Of a DNA stretch of 64,000 nt, positions 1 through 9,437 are shown in pieces. The notes under the pieces were generated by a model, which did no database searches, was not told the DNA's origin, and saw only the letters and a program-made list of their open reading frames with translations. The position numbers were made by a program, and so were the translations under genes. Within the stretch, counting starts at the first letter, position 1. Every line of letters starts with the position of its first letter. Source of the stretch: Rhodospirillaceae bacterium (lineage in GTDB: Bacteria; Pseudomonadota; Alphaproteobacteria; Bin65); NCBI GenBank assembly GCA_026709535.1, contig JAPOST010000081.1, positions 1-64,000 of the forward strand. Direction: 5' to 3'.

Positions 1-1021
1 TGCATGATGGTGCGCAGACGCCAGAGCCGTGGCGCATCACGGCCTATTGGGCGACCTATCATCGCCGTATGGTCGAAGAGCTGCGTCGCTCGGGGGGGGG
101 GGCTGGCTCGGTTGCGGCGTAACTACCGTTTGCTGAAGGGCTATGCGCATGGCGGCGTGCCCGAGCCGACACTTCCGTCAAATCTCGCCAAGCGTCTGGC
201 TTTCCGTGTGATCGAGCGGGCGCCGGGCGTATCACGGGTTATAGCGGAGTATCGCCGACTGCTGCGGGCTCAGCACGGCACCCTGCTGGCTCAGGAAAAG
301 CGGCTGGCTGCGCATATGCTCGACGCGGTCGCAGAACGTTATCCGACCTTGCGCCTTCCCGATACGACGGCTGGAGACGGGGCAGATCTCATGCGGTGGC
401 GGGATCAGGATGTCGCCGCCGCCTTTGTCGTCTACCTGGTCCGCGCCGCCGATTTCTACGCTGCGGTTCCCGCCGGACATGTGCGCTCGTTGATGGAGGT
501 TGGCCCTGGCCTCGGGTTCTCGACCTTGGCGCCTGAACCCGGACATCAGGGTCATCGTCAATCTTGATATTCCATCGACGTTGTACATCTCGACGCAATA
601 TCTCAAGGCGACAGGCGCGGTAGACGTTGTCGACTATCTGGATGTGCGAGACTGGGAGCAGATAGTCATCAAACCTGGTGCCGAAAGAACTCGTGTTTAC
701 CAGTTGCCTTCCTGGTGTCTTGATCGGCTGGACGGCAAGGTTGACTGGTTGCATGGCGCCTTCTCCTTCCAGGAGATGGAACGCAGCGTTGCCGCCGCCT
801 ATCTGACCGGTGCCAAGAAACTCGGTTGCACCGGTGCCTGGCTGATGTCGTCGATCGAAGGTCACAAGCCGGGAGCTGGCGGGCAAGCGGCACCGGTTCG
901 TTTTGCCGATTTGGAATCTGCTCTGGAGCCTGAACTTCGCTGCAGCGGTGACATGGCACGGCCGCTGTCCGGCTGCTACGCCTCGGTTCACGAGGCGAGC
1001 CGTCTCTTCGCCCGTGTCTGA
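1..1021 (+). pseudogene. Sugar O-methyltransferase-like gene with two frameshifts, 5' end outside the window
   Basis: Three reading frames join into one protein. Frame 3 covers 3 to about 90, frame 1 about 94 to 530 (ending near MEVGPGLGFSTLA), and frame 2 about 533 to 1021 (LNPDIRVIVNLDIPSTLY onward). The glycine-rich EVGPGLG motif followed by a VNLDIPSTLY-type acidic strand is what I recognise from putative sugar O-methyltransferases that modify surface glycans. Each junction behaves as one extra base: the first falls in an 11-G run at 92-102, the second near 531-533 in ttggcgcc. The frame 2 end (stop at 1019-1021) looks natural. The gene is either decayed, or carries sequencing errors, or the G-run is a phase-variation switch; the second lesion argues for decay or error. 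The family call is by motif memory, not by search. Confidence 0.6.
92..102 (+). repeat. Homopolymer of 11 G
   Basis: This uninterrupted run of eleven G residues lies inside the coding part of the methyltransferase remnant. It is exactly where the reading frame must change from frame 3 to frame 1; removing one G restores the frame at this point. Poly-G tracts of this length are known slippage sites in phase-variable surface-glycan genes, and also typical places for sequencing error. Confidence 0.9.
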
Positions 1022-1480
1022 TTGGTCGTTGCCGCCGTCACCTCGCACGGTGGTTGGATCGTCAAGCCGATTAACAACGAGGCGCTGATGGAGTTCGCCA
1101 GCGCCAGATGGGCGAGCGGTCCGCGCACGAGACCTCGGTCGACACTGCCGACGGCGCCAGGGTCGAGCTGGCCTTGGGGCGTCCGGCTGTCGCGGTGCCG
1201 CCGTTCGTCAACCTCAGTGGCGATCCTGAGCAAGAGTTACGTCGCCTTGCGGACCTGATCACTGCGCTGTCGCACTGGCGCTCGTTCTCGGTCATCGCCG
1301 GAAATTCTATCTTCACCTGTAAGTGTCTGAATCATAAATCTAAGGGGCAGATCGCGAACATCGGGAGGTCGGGGCCGCCCTCGGCGCACGCCATGTGCTT
1401 GACGGAAGTGTGCGCAATGCCCATCAATGATTACGGGTGACGGCCCAATCGATCCCAAATACGGCAGTTGCAGGGTACGA
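1022..1480 (+). pseudogene. Decayed class III nucleotide cyclase / TolB-like domain protein
   Basis: Several disconnected fragments belong to the adenylate-cyclase-like proteins that carry a TolB-like domain. In frame 2 near 1037-1105, a stretch with SHGGWIVKP...LMEFASA resembles the cyclase-core HGG-IVKTTGDG-LLVEFAS segment, but the metal-binding GDG is changed to NNE. In frame 1 near 1177-1330, AVAVPPFVNLSGDPEQE and ITALSHWRSFSVIAGNS match the start of the TolB-like domain. In another frame near 1362-1440, VGAALGARHVLDGSVRNA matches its next conserved block, followed by a stop and then LRVTAQ. The part between cyclase core and TolB-like domain is deleted. This cannot encode a working enzyme. 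It abuts the broken methyltransferase, so the whole left edge looks degenerate. Confidence 0.6.
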
Positions 1481-1974
1481 TCACCCCGTCGGCGCGCTTC
1501 GGGATGGTCATTTCGGGGCCAGCTTCAGCAAGCTGGCGCGGCCTTCGGGGGTGGCAACTAGGACCGACGGCTCGGCTTGCATCCGTGAAGGTACTTCTTG
1601 AAAGGGGATCCGGCGCCAATGATCCTCGACGATCAACTGCTCCGAATTTTGCGTCCGGGCTCGGAAAGAGCCAGCGACCTTCCTCAACGCCGCACGTTGG
1701 TGTCTGAGGTCATCGTCCCGCTATCGAAATCGACTACAATGTAACGACCCTTCAGGCTTGCAAATCACATCGAAACCGGATCTCACTCTGTGAGCATCGG
1801 GCACATCCTCTGCAACTTGACAAGCATCTGTTGCAAAAGAACTTGCTCACATGCACAGCCCTGATGCACATGACTTTCAGGAAAAATGTCGGCCACATGC
1901 ATTAACCGCTTGCCGGACTGTCTATCGCGGGATTTTGGCCGGCAAATGACTGCGATCAGAATGGATTACACTAG
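1481..1974. other. Intergenic stretch without a recognisable gene
   Basis: Roughly 500 bases separate the decayed left edge from the membrane-protein gene. Short open frames exist on both strands (for example 1468-1707 plus and 1431-1619 minus) but none shows a family motif or a convincing ribosome binding site. The 3' end is AT-richer and presumably carries the promoter of the next gene. Confidence 0.5.
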
Positions 1975-3258
1975 GTGTTGCTGTCACGTGTGATGCATGG
2001 TTCCAACCAGACATATCATTCGGTAACCTTGTGGGCCCAACGGGCCTCGGCTCTATTTTTCGGCGCATCAATTCCCTTATTGATTGGCGGCCGCGGGCTA
2101 TTTTTCGCCCTGATAGGCTTGGGCGGTCTCTTCGGGCTGGCAACGATCCTGCCGCGGGTCAAGCAAACCGCCGCCGATCTGGGGCGATCGGCCTGTTCTT
2201 TCACGGGAATTGCGTTCGCACTGCTTTATGTCTGCTGGGCCATCGCAGCGCTTCAGACCATAGATCTGCAGGGTTCTTCGCTACTGTTTGGTCTTGTCGT
2301 CGGTGTTTTGTTGCTTGGATGCCTGCTGCACGCTGGATTCGCTAATGATCCGAACGGCCGGGAACTTGCCATGCGATCCATGATTGTCATGGCTTGGGTG
2401 GCCGCGTTGACCATCTTTGTAGGCGCCTTCATCTGGTTGGATATTTTCGAAACACTGCGACAACAGCCTGTCGACAATAAAGATGGCGTTTTCCTGATAC
2501 TGAAACCCTACGGCGCTGTCGTACCCATTCTCAGCATCGTCATCCTGTGGGCGGGATGGCGCTTGGGCAGGCTCTGGTGCACCGCTGCCGTCGCCTACCT
2601 GCCAGTCGGCTTCATGATCGTCTACCTGGTTGAAAACAAGTCCGCCGTTCTGGCTTATCTTGGCGCCGGGATCGCTACGGTACTGTGCTGGTGGTTCGCA
2701 CGATTGTCGAGTCGCGAAGCCTGGGTCGCCGGAATTGTCCTCGTGGCAAGCATCATCTTGAGCCTGATTCTCGTGTTCTCCAATCTACCGGAGATGCCAT
2801 ACACGATGTCCAGCCACCAGACCTTGCCAACTTGGATGGTGGATGCCCATCGCCAGATCATCTGGTCCTTCGTTCTTGATGCTGCAGACGAACGCCCGTG
2901 GTTCGGCTGGGGGCTCGGGACCTCCGGCCGGCTGCCCGGGGCCAAGGAGGTGATACCCGGCTTGACGGTTGAGTATGTGCCTTCGCATCCTCACAATTGG
3001 GTGATTCAGGTTGCCGCCGAAAGCGGCTGGTCGGCTGTTGGGGCCATGGCACTGGTGATCGTCCTGATCGCTCGACGCATCATCCTGTTGCAGAACCGCC
3101 GACATCCGGGCGCCATGGCTGCGGGATCAGTTCTGGGAGCCTTTCTGGCCAGCAGCTTGGTGAATTTTTCATTTTTTGCTGCTTGGTGGTTGCTGATATT
3201 TGTCCTTGCGATGGCGTTGCCTCTGTCAGACGCAGAGTCAGCGCGAAGCGCCAGTTGA
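1975..3258 (+). CDS. O-antigen ligase/polymerase-like membrane protein (Wzy_C type)
   Basis: This is a 427-residue polytopic inner-membrane protein with about ten to twelve hydrophobic segments. A large hydrophilic loop lies near residues 265-340, containing DAADERPWFGWGLGTSG and SHPHNWVIQVAAESGW. The R-x-x-x-W...P-hydrophobic-GWG...HPHN pattern is characteristic of the Wzy_C superfamily, whose members join undecaprenyl-linked glycans to lipid A core or to each other. Ligase and polymerase cannot be told apart here. The track start is GTG at 1975; ATG at 1993 is an equally likely start. It stands alone, but fits with the glycan methyltransferase remnant to its left and galU/ugd further right. 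Without a search the exact substrate stays open. Confidence 0.7.
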   Translation: MLLSRVMHGSNQTYHSVTLWAQRASALFFGASIPLLIGGRGLFFALIGLGGLFGLATILPRVKQTAADLGRSACSFTGIAFALLYVCWAIAALQTIDLQGSSLLFGLVVGVLLLGCLLHAGFANDPNGRELAMRSMIVMAWVAALTIFVGAFIWLDIFETLRQQPVDNKDGVFLILKPYGAVVPILSIVILWAGWRLGRLWCTAAVAYLPVGFMIVYLVENKSAVLAYLGAGIATVLCWWFARLSSREAWVAGIVLVASIILSLILVFSNLPEMPYTMSSHQTLPTWMVDAHRQIIWSFVLDAADERPWFGWGLGTSGRLPGAKEVIPGLTVEYVPSHPHNWVIQVAAESGWSAVGAMALVIVLIARRIILLQNRRHPGAMAAGSVLGAFLASSLVNFSFFAAWWLLIFVLAMALPLSDAESARSAS

Positions 3259-3348
3259 CGAAGGATCTTCCGCTCGTTGTCGCGCTAACGCTTCAATGAT
3301 AGTCATTCAACAAGAGCGTCTTGTTTCCGCTTCTGAAGTGATCCTGCA

Positions 3349-4728
3349 ATGTCCACCGCCAACAGTACTGCGAAGATGCTTACCCACATCGGTAATACGC
3401 CGATGGTTGAATTGCGCCATCTCGATACAGGGCCGTGCAGGCTGTTCGCGAAACTTGAGCAAACCAATCCGGGAGGATCTATCAAGGACCGCATTGCCTT
3501 GGGCATGGTGGAGGCAGCAGAGAGGGATGGCCGGCTAAAGCCTGGTGGAACCATTGTCGAAGCAACGTCGGGAAATACCGGGATCGGACTGGCCATGGTG
3601 GCGTCCCTCAAGGGCTACAAGATGATCCTGATCATCCCGGACAAAATGAGCGAAGAGAAGATTCAGCACGGGAGGGCCTTGGGCGCCGAAGTAATCGTGA
3701 CCCGAACGGATGTGCCGCCCGGCCATCCGCTGAACTACCAGACTATGGCCAAGGATATCGCCGAGCGGACGCCGGGTGCGCTGTACATCCATCAACACCA
3801 CAACCACGACAACCCGACCGTTCATGAAATGACGACCGCCCCGGAAATCTGGGACCAGATGGACGGTGATATCGACTCCGTAGTCGGCGGGATCGGAACG
3901 GCCGGTACGATGACCGGTCTGGGCCGCTATTTCCGCAAAGTCGCCCCGCACCTCAAGATGGTTCTCGCCGATCCGGCAGGGTCGCTGCTGGCCTCCTATG
4001 TGCACACAGGTCAGATCACCGAGGCCGGCGCTTGGATTGTTGAGGGCATCGGTGAAGACGAGCTTCCGGCCGTCGGCGATATGAATCTCATTGATGAAGC
4101 GATCGTCATCGACGACCGTGAGAGTCTGACCACTGCACGAAACCTGTTGAAGGCCGAGGGCATCATGGGTGGCTCATCCACAGGCACGATTATCGCTGCA
4201 GCCCTGAAGTGGTGCCAGCTGCAAACAGAGCCGAAGCGGGTGGTCGCCATCATTCCGGATGGCGGGGACAAATACCTGTCGAAGATGTACAACGATCACT
4301 GGATGATCGATCAGGGGTTCATTGACCAGAAAAATTATGGCGACCTGCGTGACCTGATCGCCCGAAGGCATGACGAGCGTGAAGATATCACCGTGCCGCC
4401 AGATGCGACACTGGCGATCGCCCTGGGCAAGATGCGTTTGGCGAACATTTCACAGTTGCCGGTGGTGGAGATGGATGAAGTGGTCGGCCTGATCGACGAG
4501 TCGGACCTGCTGCATACCGTGCTGGGGGGAGGGAATTTTGCCGCCCATGTCGCAGATACGATGACGCGATGTCTTGAGACCCTGTCGCCCGACGACAGCC
4601 TTGATATGCTCAAGGCCACTTTTGACAAGGGTTTTGTCGCCCTGATCCGGGATAATGACCAATATTGGGGACTGGTGACGCGAACCGACCTCTTGAACTG
4701 GCTGCGTCGAAAACGGCTGGCCGCCTGA
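3349..4728 (+). CDS. PLP-dependent cystathionine beta-synthase / cysteine synthase with CBS pair
   Basis: This 459-residue cytosolic enzyme is of the fold-type II PLP family. Residues 10-330 are the catalytic domain, with the PLP lysine K46 in GGSIKDR, the substrate loop EATSGNTGIG near 71-80, and a GGIGTAGTMTG phosphate-cup loop. Residues about 345-459 form two CBS motifs (ITVPPDATLAIALGKM...; ...MTRCLETLSPDDS), the regulatory module of cystathionine beta-synthases. It would condense serine (or O-acetylserine) with homocysteine or sulfide. The name cystathionine beta-synthase is the better guess because of the CBS pair, but cysteine synthase activity cannot be excluded. ATG at 3349 fits the family N-terminus. 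It is monocistronic, about 90 bp after the polymerase gene. Confidence 0.85.
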   Translation: MSTANSTAKMLTHIGNTPMVELRHLDTGPCRLFAKLEQTNPGGSIKDRIALGMVEAAERDGRLKPGGTIVEATSGNTGIGLAMVASLKGYKMILIIPDKMSEEKIQHGRALGAEVIVTRTDVPPGHPLNYQTMAKDIAERTPGALYIHQHHNHDNPTVHEMTTAPEIWDQMDGDIDSVVGGIGTAGTMTGLGRYFRKVAPHLKMVLADPAGSLLASYVHTGQITEAGAWIVEGIGEDELPAVGDMNLIDEAIVIDDRESLTTARNLLKAEGIMGGSSTGTIIAAALKWCQLQTEPKRVVAIIPDGGDKYLSKMYNDHWMIDQGFIDQKNYGDLRDLIARRHDEREDITVPPDATLAIALGKMRLANISQLPVVEMDEVVGLIDESDLLHTVLGGGNFAAHVADTMTRCLETLSPDDSLDMLKATFDKGFVALIRDNDQYWGLVTRTDLLNWLRRKRLAA

Positions 4729-5155
4729 AAGGCACTGCTGACTTATGGTTCTGCCAAGAGCCAGCAGTCATGCGGCATTTCCCGTCAGGCAGGACCTTGA
4801 ACTGCCAGCGGTTCTGCAATGGTCTTCCTTGTCGAACCATGACGCTCCCGACAGGGCGCATGCTCGGTTTTCGGGTTGCCCGATTTCAATCTCTTTCGGT
4901 TCTGGAAAGCCCCCCCGTTCCCGGAAACGGTAGTTGACGTGCATCTGTTTGCGTCTGCCGTTGGCGCCTTGGCTGTCAGCGGCGTGCCTGGAACATAGTC
5001 ATCGCGGGTTACTTGGGCTGCCGGGTCGCGATGCCCGAGCCGTGATCGCTCCGGACGGCTGGCGGCATCAGCCGATTTCTGCTTTGCCGCATTGATCTCC
5101 GGCCGCGCGTCCATATGATATCCGATACTTGCGACTCTGGCAGGAGCTCTCTTGT
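4729..5155. other. Intergenic region before rlmE
   Basis: This is a 427-base gap. The long open frames across it (4665-4937 plus, 4785-5243 minus) have no recognisable motif, overlap neighbouring genes in the wrong frame, and are compositionally biased, so I treat them as chance. A Shine-Dalgarno sequence for rlmE (AGGAG) sits at the right edge. Confidence 0.5.
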
Positions 5156-5866
5156 ATGCCTTGGAAATCGGCCCGCAACGGTGGTCGGCGCAACAAGAAC
5201 GTCCAGGTGAAGACGGCTCAAGGGAGACGGTTGTCTTCGACACGATGGCTGGACCGACAACTGAACGATCCCTACGTCGCGGAGGCGCAGAGGGTAGGCT
5301 ACCGATCCCGCGCAGCTTTCAAGCTGATCGAGATCGATGATCGGTTGCGCCTCCTGAAACCCGGTCAGATCGTTGTCGATCTGGGCGCTGCGCCGGGTGG
5401 TTGGACGCAAGTGGCTTTGGAGCGCGCGAAGGCGGATGGGTCTGGTGGTCGGGTGGTAGCGCTCGATCGTCGGGAAATTGATCCCATCGCCGGCGCCGAA
5501 GTGCTGACCGCGGATTTTCAGGCGCCAGAAGGGTTCTCTGCCTTGATGACTGCAATTGGCGGTGCACCGGTCGATATCGTCCTAAGCGATCTCTCACCTT
5601 CAACGACCGGGCACAAGAGCACTGACCAACTCCGTATTATAGCACTCGTAGAAGATGCAGTGCAATATGCTGAGGCTGTGCTCGCGCAAGGCGGCATCTT
5701 GGTCGTCAAGGTTTTTCAGAGCGGCGCCGATACGGATGTACTGAGACGCGTTCGCTCGCGCTTCGACAAGGTCCGGCATATCAAGCCGCCAGCCAGTCGA
5801 TCCGATTCAGCAGAAACCTACTTGGTGGCGCAAGGATACAAGGGAAGGGGAAGCAAGGTCCCGTAA
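5156..5866 (+). CDS. rlmE: 23S rRNA (uridine-2'-O-)-methyltransferase RlmE
   Basis: This 236-residue Rossmann-fold SAM methyltransferase (FtsJ/RrmJ family) methylates the 2'-OH of a conserved uridine in the A-loop of 23S rRNA on the 50S subunit. The N-terminus has SSTRWLDRQLNDPYV and then the invariant SRAAFKL lysine. The SAM loop is VVDLGAAPGGW, and the remaining tetrad members sit in LSDLSPSTTGHKS, VVKVFQS and SRSDSAETY, giving K-D-K-E. I start at ATG 5156 rather than the upstream TTG at 5129 because AGGAG lies about 10 bases before it and the family begins near there. It is not in an operon with its neighbours. Confidence 0.92.
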   Translation: MPWKSARNGGRRNKNVQVKTAQGRRLSSTRWLDRQLNDPYVAEAQRVGYRSRAAFKLIEIDDRLRLLKPGQIVVDLGAAPGGWTQVALERAKADGSGGRVVALDRREIDPIAGAEVLTADFQAPEGFSALMTAIGGAPVDIVLSDLSPSTTGHKSTDQLRIIALVEDAVQYAEAVLAQGGILVVKVFQSGADTDVLRRVRSRFDKVRHIKPPASRSDSAETYLVAQGYKGRGSKVP

Positions 5867-6258
5867 TAACGCTATCAAAAATCCTGCGTAATGCCTTCTG
5901 GCGCGACAACCTCATGGTTGTCTGCCGAACCACCAGACCGGTTGTGGCTGATTTCATAGCGTAAGCGCCCGAGACCAGACGTAGACAGCATTCTCCGATT
6001 CGACCCGCGATCCGCATTGCACCGGACAGGAATATTGACGCTGTCCCAGCGCGATGGCGTCGGCTGGCGCGCATGACCGACATCCTGTGGTGGCTTGCTT
6101 CGATGCGCAGCCCCTCATCGGACCAAAAGCTTGCCGTCGATCACTTGAAGCAGGAATCGGGTGAACTAGACCAACAGGGCCGGAATTGAACCAGATCCCA
6201 CAGCAATGCTGCATTCCCGACGTCATTCAACGATGCGGCTTTCACAGGGCGGGTCGGC
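5867..6258. other. Intergenic region between convergent rlmE and acylase genes
   Basis: This roughly 390-base gap separates the 3' ends of two convergent genes. No open frame with a family motif is visible. I see no clear hairpin followed by a T-run for either gene. Confidence 0.45.
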
Positions 6259-8652
6259 CTAACCGGACGGTTGAAGCACAAGTACACCGACTGCGTTTTC
6301 GCGGGCTGTCGCTTCGTTGGGCGCAAGCCGCCAGTGCCGAACATCGCGCCAATCCTTCACAAGGTTATCATAGAAGAAGGAATACGGGTTACCGGATTGT
6401 CCAGTGCTGATCGTGTAGACGGATTTGGATAGGTCTGAGAGATCGTAGACGCCCCGGAAACCCGGACCTTGACGAGCGGCAAACGGGTTCTTTTCCCGAA
6501 AGTTCATGGCTGCCTTGTTTACTGTCCGCGGCGATCCGTTGGCGGGAATTCTGATGGTCGTCAGGTCATTGAGAAGCGGAATCATTCCAAAGAGGCTATG
6601 CTTCATTTCCATGTAGTGCAGCGAGCCCCAACGCCACAGGATCGGGTCGTCGCCGAACTTTCCGGAGAGAAAAACCAAGGACGCCTCCAGACTTTCGCGC
6701 AGGATGATCGCGCAATCCTCGATCTTGTCGGTCATGACGTCGTTGCACCAGTCACGGTGGTTGGAGAGGATGTTGATTACCACGTCTGGACGATAGCTGC
6801 TGTAGAACTTGGCCAGATCCCCCAGTTCGTCAGCATACAGCCGGATATTCAGCTCTCTAAGCCAGGCAGTGTAGATTAGCGGTTCGGGGCGGGTCATAGA
6901 CATGGAGCCGTCCCAGGATTTCAGCATGTCGGTGATCCGTTTTTGCAGATCGGTTTGTGGCTCGAACCTGAGCATCAGCGGCAAGGTGGCCCGAACAGCA
7001 AGCGATACATGATCGGCCTGTATGCGAGCAATATCCTCAGGGCTGAATTTCTCCTTGGCCTTCAGCAGTTCCTCTATCCGGCGCGCTCGATAGTGATCGC
7101 CCCAGCTCTTGGACAAGAAGTACGGGTAATTCTCGCCGACGATCCTGTTGTTGGCGGTGACTAGGATTCCGTCCGGTGGGTTGAAGCTCCGGGGCAATTT
7201 CTCGAACGGGATGTAGCCTATCTTGACACTTTGAGAATCTGAGCCATCCTGAGGAAGGTAGCCGGATTCAGCGTTCTTCCGCACCGGGATCAGACCGGGA
7301 ACGAAGTGGCCGATATTACCCTGCTTGTCGGCGTAGAGGAAATTCTGCACAGGACCGACGAATCTCCTCAAGGCGTTATTGAAGTCGTCCCAGTTCTTTG
7401 CCTTGTTGAGCGCCAACAGAGAGCCAGCACTGGTGTCTGCTCGGCTCAGCCAAGGCGCGCGCAGCACGGCAAGACGCCTGTTCTCCTTTTCGAATCTTTT
7501 CAGTTCGGGCCGGAAATCGACTGCCGGTCCATTCCTCGATTCGAGGATCGTGATAATGAGGTCTTTGCCAAACCGGACTTTGATGACTTCGGTCCGAATC
7601 TTCAAGGCGATGGACTTGCTGTCCGCCAAGTAACGCGTGGGATCGCTGGGATCAATCGCTTCGAGGATGATGTCGTCAGTATCAATATACGTCGTGGTCA
7701 GGCCCCACGCTATATGCCCGTTATGGCCCATTATGAGCGCCGGCGCGCCAGGAACTGACGCGCCGCTGAGGTTGATATCCGGCGCGTTGACGCTGACCAA
7801 GTACCAGAGTACTGGCGCATCCATGCCCAGATGTGGATCGCTGGCTAGAATCGCGCTGCTGGTTGTCGTACGATTGGCCCGGATGGCCCAGGCATTTGAA
7901 GCGCCCTTGCTGATCAACTGGCCGGGCAGCGCGGCAAACAGTTTCCTGAAATTCAGGCCGTCCAGCATTCCCTCTTGGTAGTGCTCGATGGTTGTAGGGC
8001 CGTCGCCCGGATAGCTTGGGTACAGAACCGGGATTGCATTCTTTCCCAGCTTGCGGATTATCTGCGCGCGAAGCAGTTCGTCTTGCCAGTTTGTGGAGAG
8101 CCGGATGGCCATGAGCTTGCCCCAGACCAGTGTGTCCGCGGGCTTCCACGGCTCGAAATCCATGCCTATCAGGTTGAATTCTGGCGGCAGGCTGCCCTTG
8201 CGGGTTTCCAGCCACTGGTTGACGCCGGCTGCGTAGGATCTCAGAGCCTTACGCTCATCCTCCTTCAGATGTTTCACGCTATCCTGGGCGCGGCGGTACA
8301 GACCCAATGACCGGAACAGTCGATCGAACTGAAGGCCTGGCGATCCCAGTATTTCTGCGACACGGCCCTGACCGATTCGGCGCTGCATCTCCATCTGGAA
8401 CAGACGGTCCTGAGCGTGCACGTAACCCAAGGCAAAAAAAGCGTCTTGCTGGGACTTGGCGTAAATGTGCGGTATGCCTCTCTGATCACGCACAATCGTG
8501 ACGGCCTGCTCAATACCGGTGACAGCGACTTTCCCGTCAAGATGCGGCAGGGACGTCCGGAACCAGAAGAACATGACCACACCAGAGATCACGAGCATGA
8601 ATGCCAAGGTTATGAGCCCGCGGAATGCCCATTTCAGCGTTTTTCGGATCAT
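6259..8652 (-). CDS. Penicillin acylase family (Ntn) hydrolase
   Basis: This 797-residue N-terminal-nucleophile amidase begins with a positively charged signal anchor (MIRKTLKWAFRG followed by a hydrophobic stretch to about residue 32), so it should be exported to the periplasm. The alpha chain region carries RDQRGIPHIYA and YVHAQDRLFQME. The autoproteolytic site is KGASNAWA near residues 250-257, where the serine becomes the N-terminal nucleophile of the beta chain. Later conserved blocks are ASDPHLG, IMGHNGHIAWGLT and the C-terminal GQSGNP. The family hydrolyses beta-lactam side chains, acyl-homoserine lactones or other N-acyl amides; the sequence alone does not say which. It is transcribed alone, with 785 bases of empty DNA upstream. 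Confidence 0.85.
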   Translation of the reverse strand: MIRKTLKWAFRGLITLAFMLVISGVVMFFWFRTSLPHLDGKVAVTGIEQAVTIVRDQRGIPHIYAKSQQDAFFALGYVHAQDRLFQMEMQRRIGQGRVAEILGSPGLQFDRLFRSLGLYRRAQDSVKHLKEDERKALRSYAAGVNQWLETRKGSLPPEFNLIGMDFEPWKPADTLVWGKLMAIRLSTNWQDELLRAQIIRKLGKNAIPVLYPSYPGDGPTTIEHYQEGMLDGLNFRKLFAALPGQLISKGASNAWAIRANRTTTSSAILASDPHLGMDAPVLWYLVSVNAPDINLSGASVPGAPALIMGHNGHIAWGLTTTYIDTDDIILEAIDPSDPTRYLADSKSIALKIRTEVIKVRFGKDLIITILESRNGPAVDFRPELKRFEKENRRLAVLRAPWLSRADTSAGSLLALNKAKNWDDFNNALRRFVGPVQNFLYADKQGNIGHFVPGLIPVRKNAESGYLPQDGSDSQSVKIGYIPFEKLPRSFNPPDGILVTANNRIVGENYPYFLSKSWGDHYRARRIEELLKAKEKFSPEDIARIQADHVSLAVRATLPLMLRFEPQTDLQKRITDMLKSWDGSMSMTRPEPLIYTAWLRELNIRLYADELGDLAKFYSSYRPDVVINILSNHRDWCNDVMTDKIEDCAIILRESLEASLVFLSGKFGDDPILWRWGSLHYMEMKHSLFGMIPLLNDLTTIRIPANGSPRTVNKAAMNFREKNPFAARQGPGFRGVYDLSDLSKSVYTISTGQSGNPYSFFYDNLVKDWRDVRHWRLAPNEATARENAVGVLVLQPSG

Positions 8653-9087
8653 TCAGAAGCCTCGCTCAATTCTGATCTCAGGTTGTCGTCGTGCCGGTTA
8701 AGGCGCGGCACCAAGTGACTGTTTTCCCGAACTTCGGTGACCAACATCTCGATGGGCGCGCTCGACAACCGTATTAGCCTTTTACATTAGCGCTCATTTT
8801 CTAGTTGTTATTCTGCGAATCGCGAAGCTGGTTCAAAACCCGATGAGTAGCGGCGCAAAGAATACCGGCGCATTTCAGCACTTGAAGCCTGTGATCAGTC
8901 GATTCTTGTCCAAACAACAACTCGATTTCCGTGCTCGGCACGTTGATTGTTTTACAATGTCCTCAAACTGTTGATAGCCAAGCAACTTGAGGTGCCCGAG
9001 CCGCCGTTGCAAAGCGGTGATACACAGTACCATGACAAGCGGTGACAATGATATAGTCATAGACGGCGCAGAAGATGCCAAATAGCG

Positions 9088-9108
9088 CGGCAGTCGCCGA
9101 GACTGCCG
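9088..9108. repeat. Perfect short inverted repeat (8-bp arms, 5-base loop)
   Basis: CGGCAGTC, GCCGA and GACTGCCG form a stable hairpin. No T-run follows on either strand, so it is not a normal intrinsic terminator. Its role is unknown; it could be a regulator site or an RNA element. Confidence 0.5.
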
Positions 9109-9387
9109 ACGATCTTCACCGTTCCGCCTAGTACGTATGATCATGTCGGGCGCAAGCCGATGGTGGCTGAAACTAGGATATGACCGCGCCTCTTTCGCAT
9201 TGATTCCATGGCTTTTGGGATGTCAACCAATATCACGCCGACATTTCAGCCATAAGTGGCGGCAATCTCGATTCCCATACTGAACTCGAGCCGTGCTCGA
9301 CCCGCAAGAGTCCGGGTCGATAGCGAACCGGCCGAAAGAACTTGTCGCCGCCAACGACATGAATTCTGTTGGACGGCCTTGATTTAA

Positions 9388-9404
9388 TTTAGAATAATTC
9401 TAGA
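9388..9404 (+). promoter_or_regulatory. Iron control element (ICE)/Irr-box-like palindrome
   Basis: TTTAGAATAATTCTAGA contains TAGAAT and ATTCTA arms around a single central A. It agrees at nearly every position with the alphaproteobacterial Irr-box pattern as I remember it (TTTAGAA-N3-TTCTAAA). It ends 33 bases before the peroxiredoxin ATG, a place where it could overlap the promoter or leader. Irr is the heme-responsive Fur-family iron regulator of many alphaproteobacteria. The pattern is seen; control by Irr is inferred. Confidence 0.55.
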
Positions 9405-9437
9405 TAGAGGATATCATCATCCGAAAGAGACATAGCA

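Larger units (their letters stand above)
8653..9437. other. Long intergenic region between divergent acylase and peroxiredoxin genes
   Basis: Nearly 790 bases lie between two divergently transcribed genes. No credible coding frame is visible. The longest (8875-9144 minus) has no motif and shares no feature with known families. The region holds a perfect 8-bp hairpin near 9088-9108 and an Irr/ICE-like palindrome near 9388-9404, both listed separately. The promoters of both flanking genes must lie here. Confidence 0.5.

Noticed and set aside
1430-1743. Minus-strand VVDFDSGTMTSDTNV near 1741, resembling the start of an IS1380-type transposase
   Set aside because: Only about 15 residues resemble the family and the continuation shows stops and no further similarity.
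4785-5243. 152-codon minus-strand ORF upstream of rlmE
   Set aside because: Low-complexity, charged, no motif, overlaps the rlmE start.
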